Source: CAZWVR01 sp964637235
GTDB taxonomy: Bacteria; Bacteroidota; Bacteroidia; Bacteroidales; S143-33
Assembly: GCA_964637235.1 (NCBI GenBank)
Contig: CAZWVR010000038.1
Coordinates: 1 to 20,232, forward strand
Reading direction: 5' to 3'
Length of the DNA: 20,232 nt
A program made the translations under genes and the position numbers. The notes beneath the pieces are model-generated. The model saw only the letters and a list, made by a program, of their open reading frames with translations, was not told the origin of the DNA and ran no database searches. This document shows, piece after piece, positions 7,225-15,620 of the stretch (its first letter is position 1; every line of letters starts with the position of its first letter).

Positions 7225-7315
7225 TGGCGGAGAAAGTGGGATTCGAACCCACGAGCCGGTTTAGCCGGCTACACGCTCTCCAGGCGTGCCCCTTCGACCA
7301 CTCGGGCATTTCTCC
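7225..7315 (-). tRNA. tRNA-Ser (anticodon GGA)
   Basis: The minus strand gives a complete class II tRNA. The acceptor stem is GGAGAAA/TTTCTCC with discriminator G and an encoded CCA (7225-7227). The D arm carries GCCCGAGTGG. The anticodon stem CACGC/GCGTG holds the loop CTGGAGA, with anticodon GGA at 7281-7279. The long variable arm pairs GCCGG with CCGGC, and the T loop is GTTCGAATC. GGA reads UCC and UCU serine codons. The long variable arm confirms serine identity. Confidence 0.98.
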
Positions 7316-7330
7316 GTGGCAATTCAAGTC

Positions 7331-7338
7331 CAAAAATA
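7331..7338 (-). promoter_or_regulatory. Putative -7 box of tRNA-Ser (and possibly the ExbB operon)
   Basis: The minus strand reads TATTTTTG, matching TAnnTTTG, with transcription expected near 7324, about nine bases before the tRNA 5' end at 7315. A possible -33 element TTTG (complement of 7362-7365) lies 23 bases upstream, slightly long, and abuts the stop codon of the hydrolase gene. It is the only good promoter match before ExbB. Confidence 0.5.
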
Positions 7339-7365
7339 AAAAAAATATTTGATAAAAAAAACAAA

Positions 7366-8163
7366 TTATTTTTTACATTGTTCTACGAAGCTTTTTATTA
7401 GCTTTAAGGAGTTTTCTTTTTCCTCTATAAACCCTTGATGACCAGAATTTTTTAAAATTTCAATTTTTACATTATCTGCCAGTTTTATTTTTTTAGGTAA
7501 ATCTATTGGGATAAAATTGTCTTTTTCTCCTAAAATTAACATTATTGGTATTGAAGCATTGTTAATTGTTTGTGTGTGGTCTTTGCGTCGTTTCATACCT
7601 TCCAGAGCAGCAATAATGCCATCATTGGATGTATTTATAGCAATGATTTTCAAAAAGCCAATATCTTTTACGAATTTTTGATGATTTTCTTGTGCAAAAG
7701 TTTTTTGAACGTGTTCTTTTGCTATTGCAACTTTTTTTCCTTGTTTTATTTGTTCTATACTCTGGTCTCTTTGTTTCTTTTTTTCTTCTGTATCGGGCAG
7801 AGGCGTAGAATGAAATAGTACAAGTCCATCTAATTTATTAGGATATTTTGCCAGATATTCAAGAGCGACATATCCTCCCATAGAATGCCCTATCATGACA
7901 AAACCTTTTATATTAAGGTGTTTTATTACTTGGTCAACTATTTCTGCCATTATATCCATTGTGTGTATAGGAGCAAATATTCCGGTTTTACCGTGACCGG
8001 GTAAATCTATTGAAATAACTCGATACTCTTTTGATAGGTCTGCGGCAAAGTCGTCCCATACGTCTAAGGATTCCATATATCCATGTAAAAGTATAATAGG
8101 ATAGCCACTTCCGTCCTCAGAAAAGCGTATAGTGCTGCCTTTATAGGGGATTGTATAAGTCAT
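7366..8163 (-). CDS. Alpha/beta-hydrolase fold protein
   Basis: I place the start at the ATG at 8163 (265 residues, MTYTIPYKG). A TTG four codons upstream at 8175 is also possible, but it overlaps the probable promoter box. All hallmarks of the alpha/beta hydrolase superfamily are present: oxyanion-hole HG in LLHGYM (about 27), DLPGHGKT (about 54), the nucleophile elbow GHSMGG with Ser94, the acid Asp215 in GEKDNFIP, and His242 in NSGHQGF. The cap region at about 120-190 is lysine-rich and includes a short helical segment. There is no signal peptide, so it is cytoplasmic. The fold covers esterases, C-C hydrolases, haloperoxidase-like enzymes and others; the substrate cannot be read from the sequence. 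It is monocistronic, between the tRNA and a divergent gene. Confidence 0.93.
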   Translation of the reverse strand: MTYTIPYKGSTIRFSEDGSGYPIILLHGYMESLDVWDDFAADLSKEYRVISIDLPGHGKTGIFAPIHTMDIMAEIVDQVIKHLNIKGFVMIGHSMGGYVALEYLAKYPNKLDGLVLFHSTPLPDTEEKKKQRDQSIEQIKQGKKVAIAKEHVQKTFAQENHQKFVKDIGFLKIIAINTSNDGIIAALEGMKRRKDHTQTINNASIPIMLILGEKDNFIPIDLPKKIKLADNVKIEILKNSGHQGFIEEKENSLKLIKSFVEQCKK

Positions 8164-8172
8164 TTTTTTTTT

Positions 8173-8180
8173 CAAAAATA
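8173..8180 (-). promoter_or_regulatory. Putative -7 box of the alpha/beta hydrolase gene
   Basis: The minus strand reads TATTTTTG (TAnnTTTG). The predicted start of transcription is near 8166, giving only a few bases of leader before the ATG at 8163. The box includes the alternative TTG codon, which argues against that start. The -33 element is weak. Confidence 0.45.
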
Positions 8181-8232
8181 AATTTTTTATTGAAAATTAA
8201 AAAACAATTTTTACTTTCTATAAGCTTTTACG

Positions 8233-8240
8233 CATTTTTG
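8233..8240 (+). promoter_or_regulatory. Weak -7 box of the GT-C-like gene
   Basis: CATTTTTG matches TAnnTTTG with one mismatch. A T-rich -33 region lies about 20 bases upstream. If used, transcription would start near 8247, favouring the ATG at 8275 over the GTG at 8251. Confidence 0.3.
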
Positions 8241-8250
8241 TCAATATTGA

Positions 8251-10038
8251 GTGGCTATTGATAAAAAATTAAGTATGAAACTTAATAAAGTGTGGATTTT
8301 ACTTATACCTCTAATTATTTTTTTGCTTCTTGTTTTTGTGTATATAAAATTTTCCTTTTTGGCTTTTAAATGGGTGGAAATTATTTATTTAAGTGAATTA
8401 TTTTTTTATGTGGGATTTTTTATTTGGGATGTAATAAAACATAACTACCTTATAGTGAATGGCTTATGGTTTTTTATTTTACCTTTTTTTTATTATACAT
8501 TATGGTTGCCGTGGGGTATAGATATGACTGATGAAGGTTATAATTTGGCTTTATCGTGGTATGGTTCGTCATTATCTATGATGGATATTTTTTATTATAG
8601 CACAGAAGGTGGTTATTTAATTATGCATTATTGGTTAAAGTTATTGGGGCATCCTTATTTGTTATGGTATCGGATAGGTAGTGCCATTATCTGGGCGTTT
8701 TTTGTTTGGATAGTAGCAAATTTATTTTCTCATAATTTCCTTTTTAGAGGTTTTACAATAGTTTTTTTTGTTATATTATCTTCTATGGCGGTTTGGCTTA
8801 ATCGGTTATATAATTTTATAATTCCATACAATTTATTTCCTGTTTTATTCTTTGCAGTGAGTTTATTTTTTATTTTTAAAAAAGATGATAAATTATTGAT
8901 TTTAAGCGGATTATTCTTAATTTGGAGTTTTTTTGCAAGATTTTCGTTTATAGTTTTTGTATTCTTATTTCCTATATTTTTTTATAAGTCTTTTAGAAAA
9001 GTGTTGTATTTTGTCGTAGGTTATTTTATTGGGCTTATATTGTTTATTTTTTTAGGGGGGAATTTACGAATGTTTTTCAGTGCTATTTGGCATACTTTAT
9101 CTGGGGTTTATTCTTATGGCTTATGTATTTTAACTGATAAAAGCCATAGTTTTGTGTCTATATTCCACAGTTATATTAAGGATTTTGCAGTTGTATTTTT
9201 CATTGTTGTTATATTATTGATTTTTAAGATTATAAGTCGTTGGATAAAGGGATTATGGATGCAGTTATTAGCAGTGGTTTTTATTGCAATATTATTATCA
9301 AAGAGTTCGATTTCAGATTATTTAATTGTTTTAAGCGTATATGCTTATTTATCTTTATACGGTATTTATCTGATTATTAAGAAGAAACAGGTATTTAATA
9401 TTTTTTTAGTTTTCGTTTTGTTGTTATTGTTATTGATAAGTTTTTTTGGGACTAATACAGGGTTAAAAAGCATACTTTTCAATGGTTCATTTTTGGTTTT
9501 TATAGGCTTTTTAGGTAAAGTTTTATCTGATGAAAAGAGTTTTTTACGCTGGGCAGTTATTTTAAGTTCTTTTTTGTTGCTTTTTACAATTTATGGAAAG
9601 TTAAATTATGTATATCGGGATTATAGTTATTCACATCTCACTAAGGAGTTTAGTCTGTCAAATTTAAAGGGTATTTATACAACAAAGAGGAAGGTGTATT
9701 TAATTGAGCGTATGGTGAATGTTATGAATTTATATTCAATTGATAATCAGTATATTGTAGTAAATAAGCCTCTTTTATTGACAGTTATTTCGGAGCATAG
9801 ACCTTATTCTATTTGTTGGAGTGTTTCAGCTGATAGTTTTAAGAGGATTAAACCGGCTTTTGTAATATTTTCCAAAATATCTTTGCGGTCTTATGATTGG
9901 GATAAAAATAGGCGGAGTTTTTTTGAGTTAGAAAGAAAAAACTTAGAAGCTATATTGAATATTTTGCGGAATGATTACATTAGTGTTGATAATATTGATG
10001 ATAGAATTATATTTTATAAGCGGATTAGCAAAATGTAA
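8251..10038 (+). CDS. Polytopic membrane protein, probable GT-C-type glycosyltransferase
   Basis: This 595-residue protein has about 11-13 hydrophobic helices over residues 14-450 and a soluble C-terminal domain from about 465. The first large extracytoplasmic loop contains PWGIDMTDEGYN, in which Asp94-Glu95 resemble the catalytic acidic pair that GT-C enzymes (ArnT/PMT-like) carry in the loop after the first helices. Such enzymes transfer sugars from polyprenyl-linked donors at the outer face of the inner membrane. The family call rests on topology and this one motif. The start is GTG at 8251; ATG at 8275 (MKLNKVWILL) is a plausible alternative and would leave a more normal leader. It is followed by a TPR protein gene on the same strand. 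Confidence 0.75.
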   Translation: MAIDKKLSMKLNKVWILLIPLIIFLLLVFVYIKFSFLAFKWVEIIYLSELFFYVGFFIWDVIKHNYLIVNGLWFFILPFFYYTLWLPWGIDMTDEGYNLALSWYGSSLSMMDIFYYSTEGGYLIMHYWLKLLGHPYLLWYRIGSAIIWAFFVWIVANLFSHNFLFRGFTIVFFVILSSMAVWLNRLYNFIIPYNLFPVLFFAVSLFFIFKKDDKLLILSGLFLIWSFFARFSFIVFVFLFPIFFYKSFRKVLYFVVGYFIGLILFIFLGGNLRMFFSAIWHTLSGVYSYGLCILTDKSHSFVSIFHSYIKDFAVVFFIVVILLIFKIISRWIKGLWMQLLAVVFIAILLSKSSISDYLIVLSVYAYLSLYGIYLIIKKKQVFNIFLVFVLLLLLLISFFGTNTGLKSILFNGSFLVFIGFLGKVLSDEKSFLRWAVILSSFLLLFTIYGKLNYVYRDYSYSHLTKEFSLSNLKGIYTTKRKVYLIERMVNVMNLYSIDNQYIVVNKPLLLTVISEHRPYSICWSVSADSFKRIKPAFVIFSKISLRSYDWDKNRRSFFELERKNLEAILNILRNDYISVDNIDDRIIFYKRISKM

Positions 10039-10079
10039 TTTATTGAGCAGATAAAGTTTAATTTAAAATAAAAATTTTA

Positions 10080-10087
10080 TATCTTTG
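10080..10087 (+). promoter_or_regulatory. Putative -7 box of the TPR gene
   Basis: TATCTTTG is an exact match to TAnnTTTG. A TTTA at 10057-10060, 19 bases upstream, could serve as the -33 element. Transcription would begin near 10094, about 11 bases before the GTG start, so the TPR gene probably has its own promoter despite lying close behind the GT-C-like gene. Confidence 0.55.
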
Positions 10088-10104
10088 TTGCTAAAAGAAT
10101 AGCA

Positions 10105-10983
10105 GTGTTTAATAATCAACATAGTTTTTTAGGCTTTTATACATTAAAAGTAAGAAGTCGTAGCAATCCAAATAGTTATGATGAGACATATATAATGAAT
10201 CCGTATTTTTGGAATCAGGGTTTAAATGATAGATTGGGGCAATTTGCTATTTTTATGGCAGAGATGGCAAATGATTATCAGAAGGCAGAGAAATATTTTT
10301 TAAAAGCAATTGAGAAGGATCCTAATAATTACTTTTGGCTTGGTAATTTTGCAGTTTTTCTGCATTACTATAAAAAGGATTATACTAAGGCGCTTTATTA
10401 TTATGAAAAGAGTTTGAAATATAATCCAGAGGATTCGTTTTTGTTAATCAATTATGCACATTTAAAGATTAACTTTTTGAATGATATAAACTCTGGTGAG
10501 GAGTTGCTCAAAAAAGCGATAAAAGTTGATAGATACAATTCTGATGCATATGGTGCATATGCATTGTTTTTATATAAGATAAAGCAAGATTACCGCAGTG
10601 CCATAGGATATGCATTTTGGGCATACAGGCTTGATAAGGATAATCCGTATTGGCAATTACTTTTGGCTCAGTTAAAAATTTTTATAAAATCATTTGATGA
10701 AGCAGAGCAGATATTGGATAAATTATATAATAAAGTAGCAGTTACATACAAGTCAGTGTTATTAGAATTGTGGTATTTACGATATGCCTATTTTCCAAAA
10801 TGGCTTGATACAGCTAAGCGCGAGATACTTTCTTTATTAAAAGAGGAAGTAGCGATTGAGATTATTAATATAGAAGCAAATTTATCCATAGCCATAAAGA
10901 CTCACCCGGATCCTACGGAATTACATAAGATTTCGTTACTTATTATGGAAAAAGTTTTCAATAAAGAGGTAGATCAATATTAA
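10105..10983 (+). CDS. TPR-repeat protein, unknown function
   Basis: This 292-residue protein has no signal peptide. TPR-type units run from about residue 45 to 215, with recognisable elements such as DYQKAEKYFLKAIEKDPNN, DYTKALYYYEKSLKYNPED, DINSGEELLKKAIKVD and SFDEAEQILDKLY. TPR arrays bind peptides or partner proteins; none is identifiable here. The first 30 residues and the last 70 are not TPR-like, the latter being mixed helix. The start is GTG at 10105, supported by the promoter match 18 bases upstream; ATG at 10195 would remove 30 residues without touching the repeats. The downstream gene converges, with an inverted repeat between them. Confidence 0.85.
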   Translation: MFNNQHSFLGFYTLKVRSRSNPNSYDETYIMNPYFWNQGLNDRLGQFAIFMAEMANDYQKAEKYFLKAIEKDPNNYFWLGNFAVFLHYYKKDYTKALYYYEKSLKYNPEDSFLLINYAHLKINFLNDINSGEELLKKAIKVDRYNSDAYGAYALFLYKIKQDYRSAIGYAFWAYRLDKDNPYWQLLLAQLKIFIKSFDEAEQILDKLYNKVAVTYKSVLLELWYLRYAYFPKWLDTAKREILSLLKEEVAIEIINIEANLSIAIKTHPDPTELHKISLLIMEKVFNKEVDQY

Positions 10984-10987
10984 AGAT

Positions 10988-11036
10988 GGCTGCCTTATTT
11001 TTTTAAATTATTGATAATTAGATATTTCAGGCAGCC
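10988..11036. terminator. Inverted repeat between convergent genes, possible bidirectional terminator
   Basis: GGCTGCCT (10988-10995) and AGGCAGCC (11029-11036) form a perfect 8-bp G/C-rich stem around a 33-base AT-rich loop. Inside the loop is a smaller palindrome, AATTAT-TG-ATAATT (11006-11019). It lies between the stops of the TPR gene and the two-TM protein gene. There is no classic U-run directly after either arm, so termination is an inference from position. Confidence 0.45.
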
Positions 11037-11063
11037 GATGAAAGTTAAGTCAGATTTATTGTT

Positions 11064-11999
11064 TTACCATTGTTCTTCTTTTTTTATTACTAATCCACCA
11101 GTTTGTTCTACCCAGATTATATAGCTTTGTCCTTTACGAGGCAAACGTATAGAATGTGGGGCTACGGCGTGAAAGCTACGCACTCCTGCCAGTCGTGCTT
11201 TATCTGGATCATTTATGTATTGAATTATTTCCAGCATTCTTTTACTGAAATGGGTGGAGTCTATTCCATATAGGTCTTTTTGTTTTCTGTGGAAGATATA
11301 TGGGATGCCGATAGTATCTCTTATGTTCAGGGCAATGCCGCTATCTTGTGCGATTTTTTCTGTAAAAATCATTACCGGGAATGCTAAATTTATTTGTTTA
11401 CCGGTTTCTATTTCTGAGTAATCAAAGTTCATCACATAAGTGAGGAAGTAAATATCGTGTCCTTTTAGGGTAATTATTTGATCCTTAGGGATAAAATCGT
11501 TTTTGGCATAGTCGAAGAATTTAATTTTCAGTTTAGTAGTATTTGTTTTATAGTCGTAATTTAAGATTTTTACTTGCATTACTTTATATCGTTTATCCAG
11601 ATTTTTAAGTGTGATTTTCAGTTCTTTTATTCTTCTTTGGTTATTTAGGAAATCGGAGACTGCTGAGAAAGTTGATGATAGCCCGACTATTGCACTCAGT
11701 ACTATAAAAACTATGAGTAGTACGGATATATTTGAGAATAATTTTGTAGTTAGAGATACAGTTTCTTCCACAATTGCATTTATTAGGTCGGTGAATTTTA
11801 TGCCTTTATCTCCGGTAGCTGCTTGGTTTAGGAGTTTTCTTTCGTATAGTCGTAGATATATTCTGTAGATAAAATAGGCTATTATAGATAGTAGCAGCAG
11901 GAGAATTCCTGTTTTAGTTGTAAATAAGAATAGGATAATTTTGCTTATGGGTTTAAATATCCATTGTACTTTTTCCAAGATTTTGATTGAGTGTTCCAT
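11064..11999 (-). CDS. Two-TM membrane protein of the ABC transporter operon
   Basis: This 311-residue protein has a hydrophobic region at about 18-48 (probably one long or two short helices) and a second helix at about 90-112 (ISVLLIVFIVLSAIVGLSSTF). From about 115 there is a coiled/beta-rich soluble domain that probably lies on the periplasmic side. Its end carries the striking segments RSFHAVAPHSIRLPRKGQS and YIIWVEQTGGLVIKKEE. I do not recognise an established family name. It starts 2 bases after the stop of the ABC transporter gene and is the last gene of the run, which suggests a partner of the transporter. Confidence 0.8.
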   Translation of the reverse strand: MEHSIKILEKVQWIFKPISKIILFLFTTKTGILLLLLSIIAYFIYRIYLRLYERKLLNQAATGDKGIKFTDLINAIVEETVSLTTKLFSNISVLLIVFIVLSAIVGLSSTFSAVSDFLNNQRRIKELKITLKNLDKRYKVMQVKILNYDYKTNTTKLKIKFFDYAKNDFIPKDQIITLKGHDIYFLTYVMNFDYSEIETGKQINLAFPVMIFTEKIAQDSGIALNIRDTIGIPYIFHRKQKDLYGIDSTHFSKRMLEIIQYINDPDKARLAGVRSFHAVAPHSIRLPRKGQSYIIWVEQTGGLVIKKEEQW

Positions 12000-12001
12000 T
12001 T

Positions 12002-15000
12002 TTATTGTTTTTTTAGGTTAAACAATGTAAAAAATTTTTTTACACCATCAAAATAAAGAATTATGAACATTATTAGTGAATATATCCACAGGATAGTGTT
12101 ATTAAAGGTAAATGTGGGTATATGTAATTTACCTATAATTTTTTCTGATGCATAAAAATGGGCTCTACCGATATTTGAATAAGGTTCTATAAATATAGGA
12201 TTTTTTTTAGCAATGATATTTCCTTTGGCTATTATAAAGAAATTTGGCTCATCACTGTTTAAAATTATATCTATTAGTTTGTTATTTTGATAGTTTTCTT
12301 TAAGTTTAATAAAATTTTGTTTACCGATAATAGCAATTATACTGTCTATTTTTTTATCCTTCATATCAATAAGTTGATTTACAGCTATTTTGTAGTATTT
12401 TTTTACTTGTGATAAGAATTTAGACAATGTTTTTAGATCGTTATTTGTGAAATTATGAAAATTTAGTCTATTAAGCTCTTGGAAATCAATATTTTGTATA
12501 AAGTTAATTTTATAAAATCTTTTTAGTTCGTTTTTTATGATTGTAATATTTTTATGAAATAGGTTGAGGTTGTTATTTTGTTTTGCTTTAATAGCTTTGT
12601 CGGCGATTTTTTGCATTTCTGGGCACCAAAATCCAGTTATAAATATTGCCTGAGCCTTTTTTTTGTCGATGGGGAAGAAATTTTTTTCGTATTTATTTGA
12701 GGTAAATTGTTCAACAGCGAGAGCTTCATAACTCCATCTGGCGATAGTAAGATCTGCAATTATTGGTGTAAATTTTGGGGATTTGAAGTAAGGGTGCATA
12801 TTGTCAAATTTAATCATTGCACCGCCCAGAAGCATTTGAGGAACTAAAATTAAAGGGATAGTGATATATATTGATACAATACTTTTGAAGCTTGCGGATA
12901 TGTTTAGACCGATAATATTAGAAAGTACAGCTGTTGAGAATAGAATAAACCAGTATTCCCATAATAGTCCACGAATTTCTAAGATAGCGTTTGAGATAAT
13001 AATAAAAAGGAACATTTCTATTGCAGAGAATATCATCAAAGATATGAGTTTAGAAAAAAGATAGCTAAGTTTTGAGAGTTTTAGGAATTGTTCTCTTTCC
13101 AGTATTTTTTTATCTTTAAAGATTTCCTCTGCACTTATTGAAAGTCCAATGAACATAGCTACGACTATTGCCATAAATAGGAATGCAGGTATATTATCGT
13201 TTAGTGCAAAAATATATTTACCGTTAGTAATTTTTTTACTTAGGAGAGCTAAGATAACAGCCAAAATAGGGGCTTCTGTAAGAGCGATTATAGTATATTG
13301 AATATCAGATATTTTTGCGTGGAGATTTCGTTTCAGGAAAATAAAAAATTGTTTTATACGGGATGGAGGTTTAAATAAATTTTTTGGCAGGGGTTTATTT
13401 ATTACTTTTATTTTTGAGCGTTTTTCCAGATTAAATTTGTATAAAAGATACCATTCCAGAGGTGAAGTTTTTCTTTGTTCAGTAGGTTTTCCGTCCTCTG
13501 AAATAATTTTTTCTTCGATGATTTCTAAAATTTCATCAGTTCTGATATTTCCACAGGTAGGGCATTGTACATAATCTGCATCGGCACGATATGATAAAGA
13601 TTTAAAATACCATATAGCTTCAATAGGGTTTCCGATATATACGATGTAGCCTTGTTTGTCGATGATAATAATTTTTGTAAAAAGTTTAAATATTTCCGAG
13701 GAGGGTTGGTGGATATTAGTGATAATTAGCTTATTATCAAGTGAAATAGCTTTTAATTGATGCATAAGCATAGTTGCATCTGTTGAGGAAAGTCCTGATG
13801 TTGGTTCATCGATGAATAATATTGCGGGTTCTCTAATAAGTTCTATGGCTATATTTAGTCGTTTTCTTTGTCCGCCACTTATGTATCTATTTAGCGGTGA
13901 ACCTACTTTTTGGTCTTTGATATCGTAGATATTTAGTTTTTTTAGTGTATTTATTACTATTTGATGGATTTTTTGTGAGGAGTAATTGCCAAAGCTTAGT
14001 TTAGCAGTATAAAATAGGTTTTGATAAACTGTAAAATTCTCTATTAGAGTATCTTCTTGTGGGACAAATCCTATAAGTCCTTTTATTTTAGATTGATTTT
14101 TATGTATATCAATTCCGTTTAGGTATAGTTTACCTTTTTGAGGCTTTAATTTTCCTGCTATTAGATTTAAAAAAGTAGATTTACCGACGCCGCTGCTGCC
14201 GATTATACCTATGAGTTCACCTGAATTGAAAGCAAAGCTAACTTTTTTGATTCCGTTTTCGGATTTAGGATATTTGAATTCAATTTTATCTGCGACGAGT
14301 GTTATATTGTATTTTTCTTTTGTTTTTATAAAATTTTTAAGCAGTTCTGATTGATAAATAGCATTTAGAGCGTTTGCTCGTATTATTGCACCTGAGTCGA
14401 AGTGGTATAAGTTTCCGGGTTTTATGATTTTTACATTTAATCTGATGGGGAGATTTCCATAATAGCGAAATATAAATGTTTGAATTTCTTTTATAAACAA
14501 AAAAATGATTTCTTTATCTAAATTAGGGTTCTCTTTTCTTTTAGGGATATATTCAAATGATGATGTTGTATTTATACCTTTAATTAGCAATAGTTTCTCG
14601 GGAGAAATTTTTTCGTATTTTTCAATTGCGAAGTTTAAGATATCTTCAAATTCGTTGTGATCTAAGTTTAATGTGGTGTTGATAGTAAGGAGTAATTCTT
14701 TTGCCTGAGGAGGTATTTTCTTAGTATTTGTAGTGATATATTCAATAGTTCTAAGTAGGATTAAATATTTTTCTTTGTTATTTAGGGTTAGATTGATTTT
14801 TCTACTGATTAGCAATATTTTAACACCTAATGCTGAAATTTTTTTTTCTCTTTTTTTAGTTTTTAGATCTTTGAAAAGTGCATTTTGAAAATCTTTATAT
14901 TTTTTATAATATTTTAAGACAAGTTCTGAATTTAATCTTTCAGTTAAAAAGTTTTTAACGATATTATCGGCGTCAGAGGAGTTTTCAGATTTTATAAATG

Positions 15001-15049
15001 AGAGAATTGCAAAGAGTTGCATTAGGGCATTTATGATCTCCTCATTCAT
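12002..15049 (-). CDS. ABCG-like ABC transporter with N-terminal TerB-like helical domain
   Basis: The 1015 residues carry nucleotide-binding and membrane domains in one chain. Residues 1-150 are helical and TerB-like (INALMQLFAILSFIKSEN). Then comes an FHA-like beta segment (about 200-250) and the ATPase: Walker A GSSGVGKST (284-292), Q-loop FVPQED, signature ISGGQRKR (390-397), Walker B LFIDEP (Asp414, Glu415) and H-loop His447 in TNIHQPS. A CPTCG motif (496-500) follows. An ABC-2 membrane domain of about five to six helices spans roughly 590-745, then a long hydrophilic segment (about 780-960) and a final helix near 985. Order and signature resemble eukaryotic ABCG half-transporters, but the N-terminal domain and CPTCG are typical, as I recall, of an uncharacterised Bacteroidota family. 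Substrate and direction are unknown; export is likely by analogy. The ATG overlaps the stop of the lipoprotein gene (ATGA). Confidence 0.93.
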   Translation of the reverse strand: MNEEIINALMQLFAILSFIKSENSSDADNIVKNFLTERLNSELVLKYYKKYKDFQNALFKDLKTKKREKKISALGVKILLISRKINLTLNNKEKYLILLRTIEYITTNTKKIPPQAKELLLTINTTLNLDHNEFEDILNFAIEKYEKISPEKLLLIKGINTTSSFEYIPKRKENPNLDKEIIFLFIKEIQTFIFRYYGNLPIRLNVKIIKPGNLYHFDSGAIIRANALNAIYQSELLKNFIKTKEKYNITLVADKIEFKYPKSENGIKKVSFAFNSGELIGIIGSSGVGKSTFLNLIAGKLKPQKGKLYLNGIDIHKNQSKIKGLIGFVPQEDTLIENFTVYQNLFYTAKLSFGNYSSQKIHQIVINTLKKLNIYDIKDQKVGSPLNRYISGGQRKRLNIAIELIREPAILFIDEPTSGLSSTDATMLMHQLKAISLDNKLIITNIHQPSSEIFKLFTKIIIIDKQGYIVYIGNPIEAIWYFKSLSYRADADYVQCPTCGNIRTDEILEIIEEKIISEDGKPTEQRKTSPLEWYLLYKFNLEKRSKIKVINKPLPKNLFKPPSRIKQFFIFLKRNLHAKISDIQYTIIALTEAPILAVILALLSKKITNGKYIFALNDNIPAFLFMAIVVAMFIGLSISAEEIFKDKKILEREQFLKLSKLSYLFSKLISLMIFSAIEMFLFIIISNAILEIRGLLWEYWFILFSTAVLSNIIGLNISASFKSIVSIYITIPLILVPQMLLGGAMIKFDNMHPYFKSPKFTPIIADLTIARWSYEALAVEQFTSNKYEKNFFPIDKKKAQAIFITGFWCPEMQKIADKAIKAKQNNNLNLFHKNITIIKNELKRFYKINFIQNIDFQELNRLNFHNFTNNDLKTLSKFLSQVKKYYKIAVNQLIDMKDKKIDSIIAIIGKQNFIKLKENYQNNKLIDIILNSDEPNFFIIAKGNIIAKKNPIFIEPYSNIGRAHFYASEKIIGKLHIPTFTFNNTILWIYSLIMFIILYFDGVKKFFTLFNLKKQ

Positions 15050-15609
15050 ATTCCGTTTTCAATAAGTTCAACAGCTAATATTTTCCATTTGTCATTTTGT
15101 TTGCCCCAGTATGTAATTATTTGTAATTCGGTATTTAAGACTATGTATTTAATTTGTTTATCGAGCTTTTTGACATTATTTTTATCTATGTTTGCAGGGG
15201 ACATTTCAGCTATTTGAGATATTGGATTTTCATTTGCTTTTTGAATAAAGATACCTTTTTGTTTCCATTGACCGTTTTGATCGATTTTAGGGAATGGTTC
15301 AAATTTTATAGGCAAAATTTTCATTCCCGGGACAAGGAAAGATTCTTCTACTTGATTTTTATCTACCTGAGATATATTATATGAAGCTCCGAATTTTGTA
15401 ATAAGTAGTAATTTATCGGAAAGGAATTTTGCAAGGGATTGTTTATCATTTTTTTGTATAGCTTGATAGAAATTTTCTATTTGTGTTTTAAATATAGCAG
15501 TTTCATTTTGTGTTTGATTTACAGAAGTTTTTAAAGAATTTTTGTTAACATTTTTGCATCCAGTTAGTATAATAAATACAGAGAGCGTGAAGTAAAGTAT
15601 TGATTTCAT
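15046..15609 (-). CDS. Lipoprotein of the ABC transporter operon
   Basis: This 187-residue protein begins with a short basic N-terminus, a hydrophobic core and the lipobox LTGC with Cys18, so it is expected to be cleaved and lipidated by signal peptidase II. The mature part has an N-terminal helix with FYQAIQKNDKQSLAKFLSDKL, similar in style to NTF2/SnoaL-like or DUF4440-type proteins, then mixed strands ending in WGKQNDKWKILAVEL. That resemblance is loose. It starts 11 bases after the dehydrogenase stop and overlaps the transporter start by 4 bases, so it may be an accessory lipoprotein of the transporter. Confidence 0.85.
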   Translation of the reverse strand: MKSILYFTLSVFIILTGCKNVNKNSLKTSVNQTQNETAIFKTQIENFYQAIQKNDKQSLAKFLSDKLLLITKFGASYNISQVDKNQVEESFLVPGMKILPIKFEPFPKIDQNGQWKQKGIFIQKANENPISQIAEMSPANIDKNNVKKLDKQIKYIVLNTELQIITYWGKQNDKWKILAVELIENGI

Positions 15610-15620
15610 TTTTTAAAGTT

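Noticed and set aside
8181..8230. A/T-rich imperfect inverted repeats upstream of the hydrolase and GT-C-like genes
   Set aside because: They consist of A- and T-runs that pair with each other by composition alone in this AT-rich genome.
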